In this document: piece by piece, positions 57,101 to 64,000 of the stretch
How positions within the stretch are numbered: the first letter of the stretch is position 1
Layout: each line of letters begins with the position of its first letter
DNA from: Nemertoderma westbladi
Taxonomy: Eukaryota; Xenacoelomorpha; Nemertodermatida; Nemertodermatidae
Assembly: GCA_032718475.1 (NCBI GenBank)
Contig: JAUCBJ010001142.1
Span: 62,001-126,000, forward strand
DNA: 64,000 bases
Direction: 5' to 3'
Program-made: the position numbers and the translations under genes
Notes under the pieces: model-generated
What the model was told of the DNA's origin: nothing
What the model saw: only the letters and a program-made list of their open reading frames with translations
Database searches by the model: none

Positions 57101-59292
57101 AATACACAGCAGTTTGTTGTACCTAATGTATTGCCTACAACTACAATACACAGCAGTTTGTTGTACCTAATGCATTGCCTACAATACACAGCAGTTTGTT
57201 GTACCTAATGCATTGCAATACACAGCAGTTTGTTGTACCTAATGCATTGCAATACACAGCAGTTTGTTGTACTCAATGCATTGCAATACACAGCAGTTTC
57301 TTGTACCTAATGCATTGCCTACAATACACAGCAGTTTGTTGTACCTAATGCATTGCCTACAATACACATCAGTTTGTTGTACCTAATGCATTGCCTAAAA
57401 TACACAGCAGTTTGTTGTACCTAATGCATTGCCTACAACTACAATACACAGCAGTTTGTTGTACCTAATGCATTGCAATACACATCAGTTTGTTGTACCT
57501 AATGCATTGCAATACACAGCAGTTTGTTGTACCTAATGCATTGCCCAATACACAGCAGTTTGTTGTACCCAATGCATTGTCAATACACAGCAGTTTCTTG
57601 TACCTAATGCATTGCCTACAATACACAGCAGTTTGTTGTACCTAATGCATTGCCTACAATACACAGCAGTTTGTTGTACCTAATGCATTGCCTACAATAC
57701 ACAGCAGTTTGTTGTACCTAATGCATTGCAATACACAGCAGTTTGTTGTACCTAATGCATTGCCTACAATACACAGCAGTTTGTTGTACCTAATGCATTG
57801 CAATACACAGCAGTTTCTTGTACCTAATGCATTGCCTACAATACACAGCAGTTTGTTGTACCTAATGCATTGCCTAAAATACACAGCAGTTTGTTGTACC
57901 TAATGCATTGCCTAAAATACACAGCAGTTTGTTGTACCTAATGCATTGCCTACAATACACAGCAGTTTGTTGTACCTAATGCATTGCAATACACAGCAGT
58001 TTCTTGTACCTAATGCATTGCCTACAATACACAGCAGTTTGTTGTACCTAATGCATTGCCTAAAATACACAGCAGTTTGTTGTACCTAATGCATTGCCTA
58101 CAATACACAGCAGTTTGTTGTACCTAATGCATTGCAATACACAGCAGTTTCTTGTACCTAATGCATTGCCTACAATACACAGCAGTTTGTTGTACCTAAT
58201 GCATTGCCTAAAATACACAGCAGTTTGTTGTACCTAATGCATTGCCTACAATACACAGCAGTTTGTTGTACCTAATGCATTGCAATACACAGCAGTTTCT
58301 TGTACCTAATGCATTGCCTACAATACACAGCAGTTTCTTGTACCTAATGCATTGCCTACAATACACAGCAGTTTGTTGTACCTAATGCATTGCAATACAC
58401 AGCAGTTTGTTGTACCTAATGCATTGCCTACAATACACAGCAGTTTGTTGTACCTAATGCATTGCAATACACAGCAGTTTGTTGTACCTAATGCATTGCC
58501 TACAATACACAGCAGTTTGTTGTACCTAATGCATTGCCTACAATACACAGCAGTTTGTTGTACCTAATGCATTGCCTACAATACACAGCAGTTTGTTGTA
58601 CCTAATGCATTGCCTACAACTACAATACACAGCAGTTTGTTGTACCTAATGCATTGCAATACACATCAGTTTGTTGTACCTAATGCATTGCAATACACAG
58701 CAGTTTGTTGTACCTAATGCATTGCAATACACAGCAGTTTGTTGTACCCAATGCATTGCAATACACAGCAGTTTCTTGTACCTAATGCATTGCCTACAAT
58801 ACACAGCAGTTTGTTGTACCTAATGCATTGCAATACACAGCAGTTTGTTGTACCTAATGCATTGCCTACAATACACAGCAGTTTGTTGTACCTAATGCAT
58901 TGCAATACACAGCAGTTTGTTGTACCTAATGCATTGCCTACAATACACAGCAGTTTCTTGTACCTAATGCATTGCAATACACAGCTGTTTGTTGTACCTA
59001 ATGCATTGCAATACACAGCAGTTTGTTGTACCCAATGCATTGCAATACACAGCAGTTTGTTGTACCTAATGCATTGCAATACACAGCAGTTTGTTGTACC
59101 CAATGCATTGCAATACACAGCAGTTTCTTGTACCCAATGCATTGCAATACACAGCAGTTTCTTGTACCCAATGCATTGCAATACACAGCAGTTTCTTGTA
59201 CCTAATGCATTGCAATACACAGCAGTTTCTTGTACCTAATGCATTGTCTACAATACACAGCAGTTTCTTGTACCTAATGCATTGCCTACAAT
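54113..59292. repeat. 5.2-kb satellite of 34-, 38- and 44-bp units
   Basis: About 130 tandem copies of a unit whose core is CAGCAGTTTGTTGTACCTAA followed by TGCATTGC. Units differ mainly in the linker: AATACA (34 bp), CTACAATACA (38 bp) or CTACAACTACAATACA (44 bp). 44- and 38-bp units dominate to about 57,180, alternating 38/34 from about 57,680 to 58,970, and mostly 34-bp units occur at the right end. GTTTCTTG and ACCCAATG variants also cluster on the right, so units spread locally. Open frames on both strands are by-products (38+34 = 72 = 24 codons). Confidence 0.97.
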
Positions 59293-59690
59293 TTACGCTT
59301 TTCAAAATTGGCCCTTATTTGTCTTTGGGCACATTTTTTTTTCTTTTCTAAACAAAAATGGGATTTTCGAAATCCTCTTTCTACAGTAATTGTTTAGAAA
59401 GTTTTCACTGTGAACATTTTGAAAAAAACTAACCATGGCTACTTTGCTGAACAAATGAATATGGGTCGGATTCCTGTAATATTTCAATATGTTATAGTGT
59501 TAGTGTGCGACTTAATTTGTTGCTTGTAATATTTTATATAATTTATTTTTATCTTTAAATTTTGGAGTAAATTGTTGAGTCAGGGTACATTGTCCTTATT
59601 GAAACAATCTTTAGCTTGCGCTGTCAGCTCACAATAATTCGTCTTCACAATGGTAAAATAACGCGAGAAACTGTACCCCGCATGTAACCG
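59293..59690. other. Intergenic, no gene seen
   Basis: Unique-looking AT-rich DNA right of the satellite. Confidence 0.4.
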
Positions 59691-59935
59691 TGTAAACCAT
59701 AGACCTTCTGCTCTAAATTATTAATCTGTAACACCGCCCTACGCATCTCTGATTACTCTACTATTCATTCTATAGTCTAGCTTCTTTCAAAACTATGCTT
59801 AAGTCACATTATTTTCTTAAGGCTTTTCCGAACTAATATTATGTAATGTACGTGTAAATGCGCATTAGACCTATTTATTTATAGATAGTGCGCTATATAA
59901 ATTTGGTGTTATTATTATTATTATTATTTAATTCA
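59690..59935 (+). mobile_element. LINE 3' end with ATT tail
   Basis: The plus strand near 59,783-59,838 reads SFKTMLKSHYFLKAFPN and then a stop, the usual C-terminus of L2/CR1-like reverse transcriptases. The 3' UTR holds GTGCGCTATATAAATTTGGT and ends in an ATT microsatellite (59,911-59,929). Upstream frames are broken, so it is 5'-truncated. Confidence 0.6.
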
Positions 59936-60560
59936 CCCAAACAAATAAGTTAAAGCTACCGCAGTATTTCAATTATAAATTACTCCTTCATTTCAAATTA
60001 ACTATTTGTTACATATAAATCAAATAGCGCTTTATTTCCCGTCATCCCGGAAATGTATAATTTGCCGAGCAAGCGTTGGTTTGATTATATATCAACCTAA
60101 CAGAGATGAAGAAAAAGCTATTTCTTCGCTAAAAAAAAGCTACAAATCCGCAATTTATATGGACATTAGAACCTTATCTATATTATGTGTTATACGTAAA
60201 TGTATTAATGTGATATATTTTTTATTGGAGTCTATCCTCGTTACGTACAGTATTACCGCATTATAATGTATTACGCCTGGTTTAGTTAACACTGTTTTCA
60301 AATCAAGTGAATATCTGAATCAGTCAGTCAGTAGACAGTTTCAGTTTCATAATAATAATAATAAAACCCTGTAAAGGAATAAATAATTGTGCCCTTTGCA
60401 CTTTGCAACATGCAATCAATAAGTCTCACTCTCAATATCAGAATATCTTATTGAATACTGTGCTGTACTGTACTTTACATGTTACTATTGTCTTCGATTC
60501 TGGATGCTGATAAATCATATAGGCCTACCGAACTGGATAATGATTCGCGTACTTTGGTGC
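59936..60560. other. 5' flank of the Rubicon-family gene
   Basis: AT-rich, with an AAT microsatellite near 60,350. No clear promoter element was identified. Confidence 0.35.
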
Positions 60561-60564
60561 TCGG

Positions 60565-60840
60565 ATGATGATAGCTCAATCCGGACTCGATACCATTCGA
60601 TACACCGAAGGAAATGTAACACGTTTTGATATTATTAGGCCTACTCCTCAGAAACTGACACTGACACCAGACAGACCTCGCTACCTATATGGTAGTAGAA
60701 CCGGAACTACTGAACTAGTTACCGGTAGAACACACTTTCCATCTACTCACATTCCACCAAATACTGAAATATGCCTGACATTGCCTCCGATGATGTTGTT
60801 TCCACAAGTAAAGTTTATACAGATTCACAATCTACAATAA
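60565..60840 (+). promoter_or_regulatory. Possible overlapping upstream ORF
   Basis: A 91-codon ATG frame that begins 206 bp before the Rubicon-family ATG and overlaps its first 70 bp in another frame. If it lies in the mRNA it would reduce translation from 60,771. The peptide has no recognised features, and whether it is transcribed is unknown. Confidence 0.25.
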
Positions 60841-62624
60841 CACCGGCACCTTTAGGCTTGAGTCTGTTGTTGCAGCCGGAGACAGTAAGGGATAACGGTG
60901 TGAGTAACCAGGTGCTGCTACTCCAAACCGAACTAAATGCAATGAAACCGCCTCCCTTGCGGAAACAGATTAGTATGGATCAAATGATTCTGTTAGATAA
61001 ACCGCCACAACGATTGCGTCACCACGGGCGGTCGCGGTCCGACGCTACCGGTATGTCTGCGACCGAACGACGCCATCTACTGGCGATCCACGCAGCCGGT
61101 AAGTCGATACACTCCAGCATAGAGGAGGACTTGAACTCCAGTCTGGGGCAGTACGGCGGCCAATGTTCCAGCCCCTTCTCTAAACCGCTACAAGGCCAAT
61201 CCTTGAAGGATTACCTCTCCAATCAGGACTTCTCTACCTGTACCGAGTTGGACAGAGAGAACGCGCACTTCGTTATTAGCGAAGCGTTAATGGCCGCTAT
61301 AGAGACGATGAAGTGCAACTACGGAAGGAGTTTAATCCGTTACGATGACGGGAGATCTTCCGACGACGAGGAAGTAACTTCGCACGGTCGTCGGAGGAAC
61401 CCCCGACGTAGAGCCACGAGAGACACGAGCGTGGCGGAGGTGAGCAGCCCCCAGCGCTCGTCCGGAGACAGCTACTGCAGCAACGAGTTGAGTATCTCGT
61501 CGGACAACCTGCTGGGGACCCCCCAGGGTTCCCTCGTGCCGCCAACGGAGTCGGCCCCCTTCACCTCCGCGGAATCCGTCGCTCTCAACCTCCTCAAGAG
61601 CTTCTCGGAGACGCAACTGCCCCGAGCCGACGAACTGGATTGGCTGATCCCAGAGGGGGCGGTCCCCCAACAGCTGCTGCCCCTCCCGGACAGCGTGGCC
61701 GTGTCGGACACCCCCCCGGCTACGGGGGGCAGCCCGTCCCCCTGCGGGGGGGCCAACCGTCTGCGCGGCAACGCGGACTGGGCTCCGCCCCGCCCCCAAA
61801 TAATCTTCCAGATCCACTCGCGAGCGAAACCCGCCGAGTTGCTCCTGCGACAAGGCCAGCGCTGCGCCGGCTGCGGCTCCATCGTCCACCCCAAGTACAT
61901 CAAACGCCTCAGATATTGCGAGTACCTAGGCAGACTCTTCTGCTTCTGCTGCCACGCGAACCGGACTTCCACGGTCCCCTCCCACGTCCTACACCGCTGG
62001 GATTTCGCAGAATTCCCGGTATCCAACTTCTCTTACGATCTTCTCTCCCGGATCCACGCCGATCCCATATTCGATATCAGCTGTTGGAACGGCGAGCTCT
62101 ACAGCAAAGTCAAACCGATGGCCGGTATGTTGCGATACCGGAAGCAGCTCTACATCCTAAAGGACTACATCCTAACGTGCCGTTACGCTAAAGGCTTGCA
62201 CCTCTCGTACACGGAGCTGCCCGCCCATCTGCTCTCCACCAACTACCACGTGTACTCGCTGCGGTGTCTGCTGGGCGTCCGCTCGGGGGTCCTCAACCAC
62301 GTGTGTCGGGAGTTGGTCCGTCTCTCGGTCGCCCACGTTAAGGTCTGCTCGCTGTGTCGGACCCGCGGGTTCATCTGCGAGCTCTGCGACAACGAGGACT
62401 CGCTGGTCTACCCGTTCCACTTGGATCGCTCCCGGCAGTGCCCCGATTGCGGCTCCTGTTTCCATAAGAAGTGTTTCGTTAAGGCGGACGCCGGCTGTCC
62501 GAGGTGCGTCCGGTTGGAGAGCAGACGGCGTCGGACAGGCAGCGTCGTATCCTTTACCGAACCGGAAACTATTCCGTCCAGTGATACCGAAGTCTCTGAT
62601 CTTCCTAATAATAGTGAAGTTTAA
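60771..62624 (+). CDS. Rubicon-family autophagy/endosome regulator (Rubicon homology domain), RUN-less
   Basis: A 617-codon intronless frame. A TGA lies two codons before the ATG at 60,771 with no acceptor between, so this ATG is the start of the visible exon. Seen in order: Ser-rich N-terminal region, LDRENAHFVISEALMAAIET near 159-178, acidic/basic linker, then from about residue 365 the Cys/His-rich Rubicon homology domain: CAGCGSIVHPKYIKRLRYCE, FCFCCH, WDFAEFPVSNFSYDLLSRI, CSLCRTRGFICELCDNED, CPDCGSCFHKKCF and CPRC. This domain binds Rab7 in human Rubicon, Pacer and PLEKHM1. The best fit is Rubicon or Pacer (RUBCNL); with no RUN domain it resembles Pacer's layout. The coding region from 61,350 is strongly GC-rich against an AT-rich flank. 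AATAAA at 62,866. Confidence 0.88.
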   Translation: MPDIASDDVVSTSKVYTDSQSTITPAPLGLSLLLQPETVRDNGVSNQVLLLQTELNAMKPPPLRKQISMDQMILLDKPPQRLRHHGRSRSDATGMSATERRHLLAIHAAGKSIHSSIEEDLNSSLGQYGGQCSSPFSKPLQGQSLKDYLSNQDFSTCTELDRENAHFVISEALMAAIETMKCNYGRSLIRYDDGRSSDDEEVTSHGRRRNPRRRATRDTSVAEVSSPQRSSGDSYCSNELSISSDNLLGTPQGSLVPPTESAPFTSAESVALNLLKSFSETQLPRADELDWLIPEGAVPQQLLPLPDSVAVSDTPPATGGSPSPCGGANRLRGNADWAPPRPQIIFQIHSRAKPAELLLRQGQRCAGCGSIVHPKYIKRLRYCEYLGRLFCFCCHANRTSTVPSHVLHRWDFAEFPVSNFSYDLLSRIHADPIFDISCWNGELYSKVKPMAGMLRYRKQLYILKDYILTCRYAKGLHLSYTELPAHLLSTNYHVYSLRCLLGVRSGVLNHVCRELVRLSVAHVKVCSLCRTRGFICELCDNEDSLVYPFHLDRSRQCPDCGSCFHKKCFVKADAGCPRCVRLESRRRRTGSVVSFTEPETIPSSDTEVSDLPNNSEV

Positions 62625-63898
62625 GTAATTTAATCTAATATTCATTCGTTTAACTAAATTATCCATCTGTAACTAAATAATTATATTCTATAATATTTCG
62701 TTAGATTGAGTTTCTCCTCTTATTTCAGTTATTTTTATAATATTTAATATAAACTTTGTTTTATCCTGTAAATCCAGAATAGCCGATTAAATTGTAGAAT
62801 TATCTCTATGTACCATAGCACCATAATTATTACGTGTTTATATCAATTTATTAATCTATTTTTATAATAAATATTATAAATTAATTTTTCTCTTGTAAAT
62901 ATTTAGTTCTATAGAATATAAACAAACTAATTGATTTAATTAACGAATTGGATCTGGTCTTTATTTTCCTCAGTGCAGTGCCAAGTTAGTTGGGATAAAA
63001 CTTTTAGTTCTCCAAATATTTACTAAATGTGCCTTTTATACAATGTTCTAATGGCGTGGAATCGGTGGAATCATTATTATGTAATAATGAACAACTTTTT
63101 AAAACGTTACCACCATTTACTTGCGAGGGTAAATGTGTAAGTGATTAAACACAATAAATTCGATTGATTTTGTAATTTCTGAAACAACTTTCACCTCATA
63201 AATCGAGTTTCTATACGACGGACTATTTTGTTCCATTATTTATAAGTACATTTTATCGATGTATTATTGTTGTAAAAATATACCATAGGATTGGCTTGAC
63301 ATTTAAGTGTTAATTTAATTTATAAGACCATATTTTTTCGACTGCATTACTTATGTAAAGCAATAAATACTCGAGTTTCATTCAAAGTAACATTTTATTT
63401 ATTTTTAATTCTTCAGTGTCATTACGTGTTATTTAAGTTTTAATAAGTAATTCATAAATAATGAATAACTGTACCGAATGTCCACTATTTCTCGGGCCAT
63501 ATTCAGACCCACCTACCTCAAGTTATTTATTATATATATATATATCGGGAGGAGTTAGTTGTAACCGTACTCGCGAGCATATCTGTGAGTAAATCAACTC
63601 TAGAATCGTGAGCGCGGTTTACGGCAGCAGCAAGATTGGGGATTGTTAGAAGACTTAGACAAGCCAGTTGTATTCGGTGGCTTGCGAGCAATGTGCTGCT
63701 AATACGAGCAACCTGTCCTACACCAACCGACCTAAAATTTTACAATTTAAATTACAATTTCAATCCATTTCAATTTTTATTACGACTATAAAGACCCTAT
63801 TGGAGGATGTTTACTTCCAAGAGTGGTAAACGTTTTCGAGAAACAGAGTGTGAAGAGTTTAATTCGCAATGATATTAACACTGTAACTTTTATTATAG
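62625..63898. other. 3' flank of the Rubicon-family gene and upstream intron
   Basis: A polyadenylation signal AATAAA at 62,866-62,871. A TA run at 63,527-63,545. The last part is intron leading to the TTTTATTATAG acceptor at 63,888-63,898. No other gene. Confidence 0.5.
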
Positions 63899-64000
63899 AT
63901 CATTCGAGAAACGCGATCGTCTAAGGATTCACGTGTTACATGTCCACGAGAAACACAGACCCCATCACTGCACTATCTGCAACAAAAGGTTCAGCCAGTC
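63899..64000 (+). CDS. C2H2 zinc-finger exon, PRDM14-like (partial, runs off the window)
   Basis: After the acceptor TTTTATTATAG, the frame from 63,900 reads SFEKRDRLRIHVLHVHEKHR, then PHHCTICNKRFSQS. This is the His...His end of one C2H2 finger (H-x3/4-H), a linker, and the Cys-x2-Cys start of the next. The linker HVHEKHRPH is unlike the common TGEKP and, from memory, matches PRDM14, a germline/pluripotency transcription factor; PRDM6 or another PRDM is possible. The exon continues beyond the window. Confidence 0.65.
   Translation, partial: MIRETRSSKDSRVTCPRETQTPSLHYLQQKVQPV

Noticed and set aside
54113-59292. CRISPR-like array
   Set aside because: There are no unique spacers; linkers are the same few 6-16-bp words, and the DNA is eukaryotic. 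It is a satellite.
57654-59305. Long open frames on both strands in the satellite (up to 168 codons)
   Set aside because: They arise because 38+34 and 3x34 are multiples of three; the peptides are pure repeats on both strands.
61332-62666. Several 160-185-codon antisense or shifted frames over the Rubicon-family gene
   Set aside because: They are shadows of a GC-rich coding region; only the 617-codon frame matches a family.

Overview
The window is animal nuclear DNA, not bacterial. It is AT-rich, its genes are sparse and some are split by GT..AG introns, and transposon relics and tandem repeats dominate. The recognisable host genes are metazoan: a basigin/neuroplastin-family immunoglobulin protein, Ashwin (C2orf49), a PDCD5 3' exon, a Rubicon-family autophagy protein and the start of a PRDM14-like zinc-finger exon. 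This set, a BEL/Pao element, many hAT-like elements and the very frequent TAGGCCTA and TACCGGTA octamers suggest a marine invertebrate, possibly a deuterostome such as an echinoderm. The species level is a guess.

Layout. 0-6 kb: three decayed non-LTR retrotransposon pieces and a dispersed repeat. 6.75-7.5 kb: a minisatellite. 7.6-9.5 kb (minus): the two-exon basigin-like gene. 12.2-15.6 kb: three TIR elements nested like Russian dolls (A contains B contains C), each with an exact 8-bp target duplication. 16.5-18.7 kb: a further TIR element (D) inside a partial second copy of family A. 19.0-25.35 kb (minus): a full-length, young BEL/Pao LTR retrotransposon whose long gag-pol frame is broken by one UGA. 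25.5-27.2 kb: a long inverted-repeat pair. 27.45-28.0 kb (plus): Ashwin in one exon. 29.1-31.1 kb: a 315-bp dimeric satellite. 36.1-36.4 kb: a 100-bp palindromic minisatellite. 36.6-38.3 kb: a long-TIR element (family F) carrying a GC-rich coding fragment. 40.0-40.9 kb (minus): a GC-rich unknown ORF with a Cys motif. 41-49.8 kb: AT-rich DNA with small MITEs. 49.8-52.2 kb (minus): a PIF1-like helicase followed by a GIY-YIG nuclease in a shifted frame. 52.24-52.42 kb (plus): the PDCD5 exon, almost touching the helicase start. 52.5-53.0 kb: a short family-F MITE. 54.1-59.3 kb: a 5.2-kb satellite of 34/38/44-bp units. 60.77-62.62 kb (plus): the Rubicon-family gene. 63.9 kb to the end: the zinc-finger exon.

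The host genes share no pathway. Basigin-like proteins are cell-surface chaperones and adhesion molecules. Ashwin is a nuclear partner of the tRNA-ligase complex. PDCD5 is a small nuclear/cytosolic protein. Rubicon-family proteins bind Rab7 and PI3K complexes on endosomes. PRDM14 is a transcription factor. The strongest leads for something little described are the helicase/GIY-YIG locus, the Cys-motif ORF at 40 kb, the coding fragment captured by family F, and the nested elements that all carry iterated subterminal words.
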